Shown: positions 33,327 through 46,321 of the stretch, piece after piece
How positions within the stretch are numbered: position 1 is the first letter of the stretch
Layout: every line of letters begins with the position of its first letter
NCBI RefSeq assembly: GCF_051014445.1
Contig: NC_135134.1
Location: 7,717,672-7,781,671 of the forward strand
DNA from: Colletes latitarsis
Taxonomy: Eukaryota; Arthropoda; Insecta; Hymenoptera; Colletidae
Reading direction: 5' to 3'
Length of the DNA: 64,000 nt
Program-made: the position numbers and the translations under genes
The notes under the pieces: generated by a model
Database searches by the model: none
What the model was told of the DNA's origin: nothing
Seen by the model: the letters and a program-made list of their open reading frames with translations, nothing else

Positions 33327-34030
33327 GGTACCACACTGAAACAGTCAATTAAAACTGGCCTCGATCAATATATTAGAGGATAACGCAAGTTAGGTCTGGG
33401 ATAGGTCTGGGATTTGCCCTCATCAGGCTGGTACTTTCGCGTTTTTTACACACTTGTTGAACAGATCCTGGGTTTTTTCTGATTTGGATCTCGTAGTAAT
33501 GTGGTACCACACTGAAACAGTCCATTAAACCTGGTTTCGATCAATATTTTAGAGAATAAAGCATGTTAGGACTAGGCTAGGTCTGGGATTTGCTCCCATC
33601 AGGCTCGTACTTTCGCATATTTATCATGCTTGATGGGCAGATTCTGGGTTTTTTCTGGTTTTGATCACGTAGTAAAGTAGTACCACAATGAAACAGTCAA
33701 TTAAACCTGGTTTCCATCAATATTTTACAGGACAACGCAAGTTAGGCCTGGGATAGGTCTGGGATTTGCCCTCATCAGGCTGGTACTTTCGCGTTTTTCA
33801 CACACTTGTTGAACAGATCCTGGGTTTTTTCTGATTTGGATCTCGTAGTAATGTGGTACCACACTGAAACAGTCCATTAAACCTGGTTTCCATCAATATT
33901 TTAAAGATTAAAGCATGTTAGGTCTAGGTTAGGTCAGGGATTTGCTCTCATCAGGCTCGTACTTTCGCATTTTTCGCATACTCGTTGGCCAGATCCTGGG
34001 CTTTTGCTGGTTTGGATCACGTAGTAATGT

Positions 34031-34206
34031 GGTACCACACTGAAGCAGACCATTGAACCTGGTTTCAATTATTATTTTAGAGGATAACACATGTTAGGTC
34101 TAGGTTAGTTCTGGGATTTGCCGTCATCAGGGTCATACTTTCGCAGTTTTAACATACATGTTGACCTGATCAATGGTTTTTTCTGCATTGGATAACGTAG
34201 CAAAAT
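34031..34206 (+). repeat. Example of the B monomer subtype
   Basis: From GGTACC at 34031 to the next at 34207, exactly 176 bp. It differs from the common monomer by blocks and not single bases: GAAGCAGACCATT after the dyad, TTTCAATTATTATTTT in the AT-rich part, ACACATG, TTAGTTCTGGG, and TTTTAACATACATGTTG in place of the CACATACTTGTTGAAC block. B-type monomers or their second halves occur near 10.0, 16.7, 18.3, 25.1, 25.7, 27.4, 27.8, 29.0, 29.9, 30.9 (broken by the retroelement), 34.0, 34.4, 36.0, 37.1, 38.7, 41.1, 42.6, 45.2, 47.7, 49.1, 51.7, 55.9 and 59.5 kb. I saw none before about 9.9 kb. Confidence 0.8.
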
Positions 34207-37200
34207 GGTACCACACTGAATCAGTCAATTAAACCTTGTTTCGATCAATATTTTATAGGATGACGCAAGTTGGGTCTGGGATTGGTCTGGGATTTGCCCT
34301 CATCAGGCGCGTACTTTCGCGTTTTTCACACAGTTGTTGAACAGATCCTGGGTTTCTTCTGGTTTGGATCACGTAGTAATATGGTACCACACTGAAGCAG
34401 ACCATTGAACCTGGTTTCAATTATTATTTTAGAGGATAACACATGTTAGGTCTAGGTTAGTTCTGGGATTTGCCGTCATCAGGGTCATACTTTCGCAGTT
34501 TTAACATACATGTTGACCTGATCAATGGTTTTTTCTGCATTGGATAACGTAGCAAAATGGTACCACACTGAAACAGTCAATTAAACCTTGTTTCGATCAA
34601 TATTTTATAGGATGACGCAAGTTGGGTCTGGGATAGGTCTGGGATTTGCCCTCATCAGGCTCATACTTTCGCATACTTCACATACTTGTTGAACAGATCC
34701 TGGGGTTTTTTCTGGTTTGGATCACGTAGTAATGTGTCACCACACTGAAACAGTCGATTAAACCTGGTTTCCATCAATATTTTACAGGACAACGCAAGTT
34801 AGGCCTGGGATAGTTCTGGGATTTGCCCTCATCAGGCTCGTACTTTCGCGTTTTTCACACACTTGTTGAACAGATCCTGGGTTTTTTCTGGTTTGGATCA
34901 CGTAGTAATGTGGTACCACACTGAAACAGTCCATTAAACCTGGTTTCCATCAATATTTTAAAGAATGAAGCATGTTAGGTCTAGGTTAGGTCTGGGATTT
35001 GCTCTCATCAGGCTCGTACTTTCGCATTTTTGGCATACTCGTTGGCCAGATCCTGGGCTTTTTCTGGTTTGGATCATGTAGTAAAGTGGTACCTCACTGA
35101 AGCAGACCATTAAACCTGGTTTCAATTATTATTTTAGAGGATAACGCATGTTAGGTCTAGGTTAGGCCTGGGATTTGCCCTCATCAGGTTCATACTTTCG
35201 CATTTATCACATACTTGTTGAACAGATCCTGGGTTATTTCTGGTTTGGATAAGGGAAGTAATGTGGTACTACACCGAAGCATTCAATTAAACCTGGTCTT
35301 GATAAATATTTTAGAGGATAACGCATGTTAGGTCTGTGTTAGGTCTAGGATTTACCCTCATCAGGCTCATACTTTCGCGTTTTTCACACACTTGTTGAAC
35401 AGATCCTGGGTTTTTTCTGGTTTGGATCACGTAGTAATGTGGTACCACACTGAAGCAGACCATTGCACCTGGTTTCAATTATTATTTTAGAGGATAACAC
35501 ATGTTAGGTCTAGGTTAGGTCTGGGATTTGCCCTCATCAGGTTCATACTTTCGCATTTATCACATACTTGTTGAACAGATCCTGGGTTATTTCTGGTTTG
35601 GATAAGGGAAGTAATGTGGTACCACACAGAAACAGTCGATTAAACCTGGTCACGATCAATATTTTAGATAATAACGCATGTTAGGTCTAGGTTAGGCCTG
35701 GGATTTGCCCTCATCAGACTCATACTTTGGCATACTTCACATACTTGTTGAACAGATCCTGGGTTTTTTTCTGGTTTGGATCACGTAGTAATGTGGTACT
35801 ACACCGAAACGTTCAATTAAACCTGGTCTTGATAAATATTTTAGAGGATAACGCATGTTAGGTCTGGGTTAGGTCTAGGATTTACCCTCATCAGGCTCAT
35901 ACTTTCGCGTTTTTCACACACTTGTTGAACAGATCCTGGGTTTTTTCTGGTTTGGATCACGTAGTAATGTGGTACCACACTGAAGCAGACCATTGAACCT
36001 GGTTTCAATTATTATTTTAGAGGATATCACATGTCAGGTCTAGGTTAGTTCTGGGATTTGCCCTCATCAGGGTCATACTTTCGCAGTTTTAACATACATG
36101 TTGACCTGATCAATGGTTTTTTCTGCATTGGATAACGTAGCAAAATGGTACCACACTGAAACAGTCAATTAAACCTTGTTTCGATCAATATTTTATAGGA
36201 TGACGCAAGTTGGGTCTGGGATTGGTCTGGGATTTGCCCTCATCAGGCGCGTACTTTCGCTTTTTTCACACAGTTGTTGAACAGATCCTGGGTTTCTTCT
36301 GGTTTGGATCACGTAATAATGTGGTACCACACTGAAACAGTCCAATGAACCTGGTTTCGATAAATATTTTACAGAATAAAGCATGTTAGGTCTAGGTTAG
36401 GTTGGGATTTGCTCTCATCAGGCTCGTACTTTCGCATTTTTCGCATACTCGTTGGCCAGATCCTGGGCTTTTTCTGGATTGGATCATGTAGTAAAGTGGT
36501 ACCACACTGAAGCAGACTATTAAACCTGGTTTCAATTATTATTTTAGAGGATAACGCATGTTAGGTCTAGGTTAGGCTTGGGATTTGCCCTCATCAGACT
36601 CATACTTTGGCATACTTCACATACTTGTTGAACAGATCCTGGGTTTTTTTCTGGTTCGGATCACGTAGTAATGTGGTACCACACTGAAACATTCAATTAA
36701 ACCTGGTCTTGATAAATATTTTAGAGGATGACGCATGTTAGGTCTGGGTTAGGTCTAGGATTCGCCCTCGTGAGGCTCATACTTTCGCATATTTCTCATA
36801 CTTCATGGCTAGATCCTGGGCTTTTTCTGGATTGGATCACGTAGTAATGTAGGACCATGCTGAAACAGTCAATTAAACCTGATTTCGATCAATATTTTAG
36901 AGGATAACGCAAGTTAGGTCTGGGATAGGTCTGCGATTTGCCCTCATCTGGCTCGTACTTTCGCGTTTTTCACACACTTGTTGAACAGATCCTGGATTTT
37001 TTCTGGTTTGGATCACGTAGTAATGTGGTACCACACTGAAGCAGACCATTGAACCCGGTTTCAATTATTATTTTAGAGGATAACACATGTTAGGACTAGG
37101 TTAGTTCTGGGATTTGCCTTCATCAGGGTCATACTTTCGCAGTTTTAACATACATGTTGTCCTGATCGATGGTTTTTTCTGCTTTGGATAACGTAGCAAA

Positions 37201-39980
37201 ATGGAACCACACTGAAACAGTCAATTAAACCTTGTTTCGATCAATATTTTATAGGATGACGCAAGTTGGGTCTGGGTTAGGTCTAGGATTTGCCCTCGTG
37301 AGGCTCATACTTTCGCATATTTCTCATACTTCATGGCTAGATCCTGGGCTTTTTCTGGTTTGGATCACGTAGTAATGTGCTACCACACTGAAACAGTTAA
37401 TTAAATCTGGTTTCCATCAATATTTTAGAGGACAACGCATGTTAGGTCTGGGGTAGGTCTAGGATTTGCCCTCATCTGGCTCATACTTTCGCATATTTCT
37501 TATACTTGTTGGCCTGATCCTTGGATTTTTCTGGATTGGATCACGTAGTAACGTGGTACCACACTGAAACAGTTAATTAAACCTGGATACGGCCAATATT
37601 TTAGAGCATTACGCAAGTTAGGTCTGGGATAGGTCTGGGATTTGCCCTCATCAGGCTCGTACTTTCGCGTTTTTCACATGCTTGTGGAACAGGTCCCTGG
37701 CTTTTTCTGGTTTGGATCACGGACTAATGTGGTACCACACTGAAACAGTCCATCAAACCTGGTTTCGATCAATATTTTAGAGGATAACGTATGTTAGGTC
37801 TAGGTTAGGCCTGGGATTTGCCCTCATCAGACTTATACTTTCGCATACTTCACATACTAGTTGAACAGATCCTGGGTTTTTTCTGGTTTGGATCACGTAG
37901 TAATGTGGTACCACAATGAAACATTAAATTAAACCTGGTCTTGATGAATATTTTAGAGGATAACGCAAGTTAGGTCTGGGTTACGTCTGGGGATTTGCCC
38001 TCATCAGGCTGATACTTTCCCGTTTTTCACATACTTGTTGAACAGATCCTCGGTTATTTCTGGTTTGGATCACGTAGTAGTGTGGTACCACATTGAAACA
38101 GTCCATTAAATCAGGTTTCGATCAATATTTTAGAGAATAACGCATGTTAGGTCTAGGTCAGGTCTGGGATTTGCTCTCATCAGGCTCGTACTTTCGCATA
38201 TTTCTCATTCTTGATGGCCAGATTCTAGGCTTTTTCTGGTTTGGATCAAGTAGTAATGTGGTACCACACTGAAACATTCGATTGAACCTGGTTTCGTTCA
38301 ATATTTTTGAGGATAACGCATGTTAGGTCTAGGTTAGGCCTGGGATTTGCCCTCATCAGACCAATACTTTCGCAATTATCACATACTTGTTGAACAGATC
38401 CTGGGTTTTTTCTGGTTTGGATCACGTAGTAATGTGGTACCACACTGAAACAGTCGATTAAGCCTGGTCTCGAACAATATTTTAGAGGATAACTTATGCT
38501 AGGTCTAGGTTAGGCCTGGGATTTGCCCTCATCAGACCAATACTTTCGCATTTATCACATACTTGTTGAACAGATCCTGGGTTTTTTCTGGTTTGGATCA
38601 CGTAGTAATGTGGTACCACACTGAAGCAGACCATTGAACCTGGTTTCAATTATTATTTTAGAGGATAACACATGTTAGGTCTAGGTTAGTTCTGGGATTT
38701 GCCCTCATCAGGGTCATACTTTCGCAGTTTTAACATACATGTTGACCTGATCAATGGTTTTTTCTGCATTGGATAACGTAGCAAAATGGTACCACACTGA
38801 AACAGTCAATTAAACCTTGTTTCGATCGATATTTTATGGGATGACGTAAGTTGGGTCTGGGATAGGTCTGGGATTTGCCCTCATCAGGCTCATACTTTCG
38901 CATACTTCACATACTTGTTGAACAGATCCTGGGTTTTTTTCTGGTTTGGATCACGTAGTAATGTGGTACCACACAGAAACAGTCGATTAAACCTTGTTTC
39001 GATCAATATTTTATAGGATGACGTAAGTTGGGTCTGGGATAGGTCTGGGATTTGCCCTCATCAGGCTCATACTTTCGCATACTTCACATACTTGTTGAAC
39101 AGATCCTGGGTTTTTTTCTGGTTTGGATCACGTAGTAATGTGGTACCACACTGAAACAGTCGATTAAACCTGGTTTCGATCAATATTTTTGAGGATAACG
39201 CATGTTAGGTCTGGGATAGGTCTGGGATTTGCCCTCATCAGACACATACTTTCGCATTCTTCACATACTTGTTGAACGGATCCTGGGTTTTTTCTGGTTT
39301 GGATCACGTAGTAATGTGGCACCACAATGAAACAGTCGATTAAACCTGGTTTCGATCAATATTTTTGAGGATAACGCATGTTAGGTCTAGGTTAGGCCTG
39401 GGATTTCCACTCATCAGTCTCATACTTTCGCATACTGCACATACTATTTCAACAGTTCCTGGGTTATTTCTGGTTTTGAACAGGTAGTAATGTGGTACCA
39501 CACTGAAACAGTCGATTAAACCTGGTTTCGATCAATATTCTAGATGATAATGCATGTTAGGTCTGGGTTAGGTCTAGGACTTGCCGTCATCTGGCTCATA
39601 CTTTCGCATATTTCTCATACTTGTTGGCCAGATCCTTGGATTTTTCTGGATTGGATCACGTAGTAACGTGGTACCACACTGAAACATTAAATTATACCTG
39701 GTCACGATCAATATTTTAGAGAGTAACGAATGTTAGGTCTAGGTTAGGACTGGGATTTGCTCTCATCAGGCTCGTACTTTCGCATATTTCTCATACTTGA
39801 TGACCAGATTCTGGGCTTTTTCTGGTTTGGATCAAGTAGTAATGTGGTACCACACTGAAACAGTCCACTAAACCTGGTTTCGATCAATGTTTTAGAGGAT
39901 AACGCATGTTAGGTCTGGGTTAGGTCTAGGATTTGCCCTCATCTGGCTGATAATTTTGCATATTTCTCATACTTCATGGC

Positions 39981-42900
39981 TAGATCCTGGACTTTTTCTG
40001 GTTTGGACGACGCAGTAATGTGGTACCACACTGAAACAGTCAATTAAACCTGGTTTCGATCAATATTTTAGAGGATAACGCAAGTTAGGTCTAGGCTAGG
40101 CCTGGAATTTGCCCTCATCAGACTCATACTTTCGCATACTTCACACACTTGTTGAACAGATCCTAGGTTTTTTTCTGGTTTGGATCAAGTAGTAATGTGG
40201 TACCACACAGAAACAGTCAATGAAACCAGGTTACGATCACTATTCTTTAGGTTGACGCAAGTTAGGTCTGGGATAGGCCTGGGATTTGCCCTCATCAGAC
40301 TTATACTTTCGCATACTTCACATACTTGTTGAACAGATCCTGGGTTTTTTCTGGTTTGGATCACGTAGTAATGTGGTACCACACTGAAACATTAAATTAA
40401 ACCTGGTCTTGATGAATATTTTAGAGGATAACGCAAGTTAGGTCTGGGATAGGTCTGGGATTTGCCCTCATCAGGCTCGTACTTTCGCATATTTCTCATA
40501 CTTGATGGCCAGATTCTAGGCTTTTTCTGGTTTGGATCAAGTAGTAATGTGGTACCACACTGAAACATTCGATTGAACCTGGTTTCGATCAATATTTTTG
40601 AGGATAACGCATGTTAGGTCTAGGTTAGGCCTGGGATTTGCCCTCATCAGACCAATACTTTCGCATTTATCACATACTTGTTGAACAGATCCTGGGTTTT
40701 TTCTGGTTTGAATCACGTAGTAATGTGGTACCACACTGAAACAGTCGATTAAACCTGGTTTCGATCAATATTTTTGAGGATAACGCATGTTAGGTCTAGG
40801 TTAGGTCTGGGATTTCCCCTCATCAGGTTCATACTTTCGCAGTTTTAACATACATGTTGACCTGATCGAGGGTTTTTTCTGCTTTGCATCACGTAGTAAA
40901 GTGGTACCACACAGAAACAGTCGATTAATCCTGGTCTCGAACAATATTTTAGAGGATAACTTATGCTAGGTCTAGGTTCGGCCTGGGATTTGCCCTCATC
41001 AGACCAATACTTTCGCATTTATCACATAGTTGTTGAACAGATCCTGGGTTTTTTCTGGTTTGGATCACGTAGTAATGTGGTACCACACTGAAGCAAACCA
41101 TTGAACCTGGTTTCAATTATTATTTTAGAGGATAACACATGTTAGGTCTGGGTTAGTTCTGGGATTTGCCCTCATCAGGGTCATACTATCGCAGTTTTAA
41201 CATACATGTTGACCTGATCAATGGTTTTTTCTGCATTGGATAACGTAGCAAAATGGTACCACACTGAAACAGTCAATTAAACCTTGTTTCGATCGATATT
41301 TTATAGGATGACGCAAGTTGGGTCTGGGATAGGTCTGGGATTTGCCCTCATCAGGCTCATACTTTCCCATACTTCACATACTTGTTGAACGGATCCTGGG
41401 TTTTTTCTGGTTTGGATCACGTAGTAATGTGGCACCACAATGAGACAGTCGATTAAACCTGGTTTCGGTCAATATTTTTGAGGATAACGCATGTTAGGTC
41501 TAGGTTGGGCCTGGGATTTCCACTCATCAGTCTCATACTTTCGCATACTGCACATACTATTTCAACAGTTCCTGGGTTATTTCTGGTTTTGATCAGGTAG
41601 TAATGTGGTACCACACTGAAACAGTCGATTAAACCTGGTTTCGATCGATATTCTAGATGATAATGCATGTTAGGTCTGGGTTAGGTCTAGGATTTGCCGT
41701 CATCTGGCTCATACTTTCGCATATTTCTCATACTTGTTGGCCAGATCCTTGGATTTTTCTGGATTGGATCACGTAGTAACGTGGTGCCACACTGAAGCAG
41801 TTAACTAAACCTGGATACGGCCAATATTTGAGAGGATAACACATGTTAGGTCTGGGTTAGGTCTAGTATTTGCCCTCATCAGGTTCATACTTTCGCAGTT
41901 TTAACATACATGTTGACCTGATCGAGGGTTTTTTCTGCTTTGGATCACGTAGTAAAGTGGTACCACACAGAAGCAGTCGATTAATACTGGTCTCGAACAA
42001 TATTTTAGAGGATAACTGATGCTAGGTCTAGGTTAGGCCTGGGATTTGCCGTCATTAGGCTCGTACTTTCGCGTTTTTCACACACTTGTTGAACAGATCC
42101 TGGGTTTTTTCTGATTTGGATCTCGTAGTAATGTGGTACCACACTGAAACAGTCCATTAAACCTGGTTTCGATCAATATTTTAGAGAATGAAGCATGTTA
42201 GGACAAGGTTAGGTCTGGGATTTGCTCCCATCAGGCTCGTACTTTCGCATATTTATCATGCTTGATGGCCAGATTCTGGGTTTTTTCTGGTTTCGATCAC
42301 GTAGTAATGTGGTACCACACTGAAGCAGACCATTAAACCTGGTTTCGATCAATATTTTTTAGGTTGACGCAAGTTAGATCTGGGATAGTTCTGGGAATTG
42401 CCCTCATCAGGGTCATATTTTCGCGTTTTTCACATGCTTGTTGAACAGATCCCTGGCTTTTTCTGGTTTGGATCCTGTAGTAATGTGGTACCACACTGAA
42501 GCAGACCATAAAACCTGGTTTCAATTATTATTTTAGAGGATTACACATGTTAGGTCTAGGTTAGTTCTGGGATTTGCCCTCATCAGGGTCATACTTTCGC
42601 AGTTTTAACATACATGTTGTCCTGATCGATGGTCTTTTCAGCTTTGAATCACGTAGTAAAGTGGTACCACACTAAAACAGTCAATTAAACCTGGTTTCGA
42701 TCAATATTTTAGAGGATAACGCAAGTTATGTTTGGGTTAGGTCTGGGGATTTGCCCTCATCAGGCACATACATTCCCGTTTTTCACATACTTGTTGAACA
42801 GATCCTGGGTTTTTTCTGGTTTTGACCACGTAGTAGTGTCGTACCACATTGAAACAGTCCATTAAATCAGGTTTCGATCAATATTTTAGAGAATAACGCA

Positions 42901-45900
42901 TGTTAGGTCAAGGTCAGGTCTGGGATTTGCTCTCATCAGGCTCATACTTTCGCATATTTCTCATACTTGTTGACCGGGTCCTGGGCTTTTTCTGGTTTGG
43001 ATCACGTAGTAATGTGGTACCACACTGAAGCAGTCCATTAAACCTGGTTTCCATCAATATTTTAAAGAATAAAGCATGTTAGGTCTGGGTTAGGTCTGGG
43101 ATTTGCTCTCATCAGGCTCGTACTTTCGCATATTTATCATACATGATGGCCAGATTCTGGGTTTTTTCGGGTTTCGATCACGTAGTAATGTGATACCACA
43201 CTGAAGCAGACCATTAAACCTGGTTTCAATTACTATTTTAGAGGATAACACATGTTAGGTCTAGGTTATTTCTGGGATTTGCCCTCATCTGGGTCATACT
43301 TTCGCACTTTTAACATACATGTTGACATGATCGAGGGTTTTTTCTGCTTTGCATCACGTAGTAAAGTGGTACCACACAGAAACAGTCGATTAATCCTGGT
43401 CTCGAACAATATTTTAGAGGATAACTTATGCTAGGTCTAGGTTAGGCCTGGGATTTGCCCTCATCAGACCCATACTTTCGCATTTATCACATACTTGTTG
43501 AACAGATCCTGGGTTATTTCTGGTTTGGATAAGGGAAGTAATGTGGTACCACACTGAAACAGTCGATTATACCTGGTCACGATCAATATTTTAGAGAGTA
43601 ACGAATGTTAGGTCTAGGTTAGGACTGGGATTTGCACTCATCAGGCTCGTACTTTCGCATATTTCTCATACTTGATGACCAGATTCTGGGCTTTTTCTGG
43701 TTTGGATCAAGTAGTAAAGTGGTACCACACTGAAACAGTCCACTAAACCTGGTTTCGATCAATGTTTTAGAGGATAACGCATGTTAGGTCTGGCACAGGT
43801 CTGGGATTTGCCCTCATCAGACTCATACTTTCGCATACTTCACATACTAGTTGAACAGTTCCTGGGTTATTTCTGGTGTTGATCAGGTAGTAATGTGGTA
43901 CTACACTGACACAGTCGATTAAACCTGGTTTCGATCAATATTCTAGATGATAATGCATGTTAGGTCTGGGATAGGTCTGGGATTTGCCCTCATCAGACTC
44001 ATACTTTCGCATTCTTCACATACTTGTTGAACGGATCCTGGGCTTTTTCTGGATTGGATCACGTAGTTATGTGGTACCACAGTGAAACAGTCGATTAATC
44101 CTGGTCTCGATCAATATTTTATTGGATAACGCAAGTTAGGTCTGGGATTTGTTTGGGATCTGCCCTCATCAGACTCATAGTTTCGCATACTTCACATACT
44201 TGTTGAACAGATCCTGGGTTTTTTTCTGGTTTGGATCACGTAGTAATGCGGTACAACACCGAAACATTCAATTAAACCTGGTCTTGATAAATATTTTAGA
44301 GGATAACGCATGTTAGGTCTGGATTAGGTACAGGATTTGCCCTCATCAGGCTCACACTTTCGCATATTTCTCATACTTCATGGCTAGATCCTGGGCTATT
44401 TCTGGATTGAATCACGTAGTAATGTGGTACCACACTGAAACAGTCAATGAAACCTGGTTTCGATCAATATTTTATAGGTTGACGCAAGTTAGGTCTGGGA
44501 TAGGTCTGGGGTTTGCCCTCATCAGGGTCATATTTTCGCGTTTTTCACATACTTGTTGAACAGATCCCTGGCTTTTTCTAGTTTGGATCACGTCCTAATG
44601 TGGTACCACACTGAAACAGTCCATCAAACCTGGTTTCGATCACAATTTTATAGGATAACGCATGTTAGGTCTAGGTTAGGCCTGGGATTTGCCCTCATCA
44701 GACTCATACTTTCGCACACTTCACATACTTGTTGAACAGATCCTGGGTTTTTTTCTGGTTTGGATCACGTAGTAATGTGGTATCACACTGAAACATTCAA
44801 TTAAACCTGGTCTTGATAAATATTTTAGAGGATAACGCATGTTAGGTCTGGGTTAGGTCTAGGATTTGCTCTCGTGAGTCTCATACTTTCGCATATTTCT
44901 CATACTTCATGGCTAGATCCTGGGCTTTTTCTGGATTGGATAACGTAGTAATGTAGTACCATACTGAAACAGACAATTAAACCTGATTTCGATCAATATT
45001 TTAGAGGATAACGCAAGTTAGGTCTGGGATAGTTCTGGGATTTGCCCTCATCAGGCTTTTACTTTCGCTTTCTTCACACACTTGTTGAACAGATCCTGGG
45101 TTTTTTCTGGTTTGGCTCACGTAGTAATGTGGTACCACACTGAAGCAGACCATTAAACCTGGTTTCAATTATTATTTTAGAGGATAACACATGTTAGGTC
45201 TAGGTTGGTTCTGGGATTTGCCCTCATCAGGGTCATACTTTCGCAGTTTTAACATACATGTTGTCCTGATCGATGGTATTTTCTGCTTTGGATAACGTTG
45301 CAAAATGGTACCACACTGAAACAGCCTTATTAAACCTTGTTTCGATCAATATTTTAGGGAATAACGCATGTTAGGTCTAGGTTAGGTCTGGGATTTGCTC
45401 TCATCAGGCTCGTACTTTCGCATTCTGCACATACATGTTGAACAGCTCCGGTGCTTTTTCTGGTTTGGATCACGTAGTAATGTGCTACCACACTGAAACA
45501 GTCAATTAAATCTGGTTTCCATCAATATTTAAGAGGACAACGCATGTTAGTGTCTGGGGTAGGTCTAGGATTTGCCCTCATCTGGCTCATACTTTCGCAT
45601 ATTTCTCATACTTGTTGAACAGATCCTGGGTTTTTTCTGGTTTGGATCAGGTAGTAATGTGGTACCACACTGAAACAGTCGATTAAACCTGGTTTCGATC
45701 AAAATTTAGAGGATAACGCATGTTAGGTCTGGGTTAGGTCTAGGATTTGCCCTCATCTGGCTCATACTTTCGCATATTTCTCATACTTGTTGGCCAGATC
45801 ATGGGCTTTTTCTGGATTGGATCACGTAGTCATGTGGTACCATACTGAAACAGTCGATTAATCCTGGTCTCGATCAATATTTTATTGGATATCGCAAGTT

Positions 45901-46321
45901 AGGTCTGGGATTTGTCTGGGATCTGCCCTCATCACTCTCATACTTTCGCATTCTTCACATACTTGTTGAAAAGATCCTGGGTTTTTTCTTGTTTGGATCA
46001 GGTAGTAATGTGGTACCACACTGAAACAGTCGATTAAACCTGGTTTCGATCAAAATTTAGAGGATAACACATGATAGGTCTAGGTTAGGCCTGGGATTTG
46101 CCCTCATCAGACTCATACTATCGCATATTTCTCATACTTGTTTGCCAGATCCTTGGATTTTTCTGGATTGGATCACGTAGTAACGTGGTGCCACACTGAA
46201 ACAGTTAATTAAACCTGGATACGGCCAATATTTTAGAGGAAAACGCATGTTAGGTCTGGGTAAGGTCTAGGATTTGCCCTCATCTGGCTCATAATTACGC
46301 ATATTTCTCATACTTCATGGC
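39981..46321 (+). repeat. Higher-order repeat B, copy 1 (6,341 bp, 36 monomers)
   Basis: Block repeated next to itself at an offset of 6,341 bp (for example 40185-40382 against 46526-46723, and 40537-40734 against 46878-47075). The offset rises to 6,519 bp after one inserted monomer in copy 2 (41453-41668 against 47972-48187; 44553-44735 against 51072-51254). Rare shared words include GGACGACGCAG, CATAGTTGTTGAAC and CAGCCTTATTAAACC. Pure satellite with no gene. The exact edge is uncertain by tens of bases because the unit ends blend into similar monomers. Confidence 0.87.

Larger units (their letters stand above)
33091..39980 (+). repeat. Mixed satellite monomers right of the retroelement
   Basis: About 39 monomers of several subtypes. 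A two-monomer (352-bp) echo is visible where B-type monomers begin at 34031 and 34383, separated by one ordinary monomer. Monomers with the GGATAAGGGAAG variant appear near 35250 and 35590. The segment from about 37,640 to 38,210 shares rare words (GCTTGTGGAACAGGTCCC, ATTAAATCAGG) with 53,158-53,560. No gene is supported. Confidence 0.85.
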
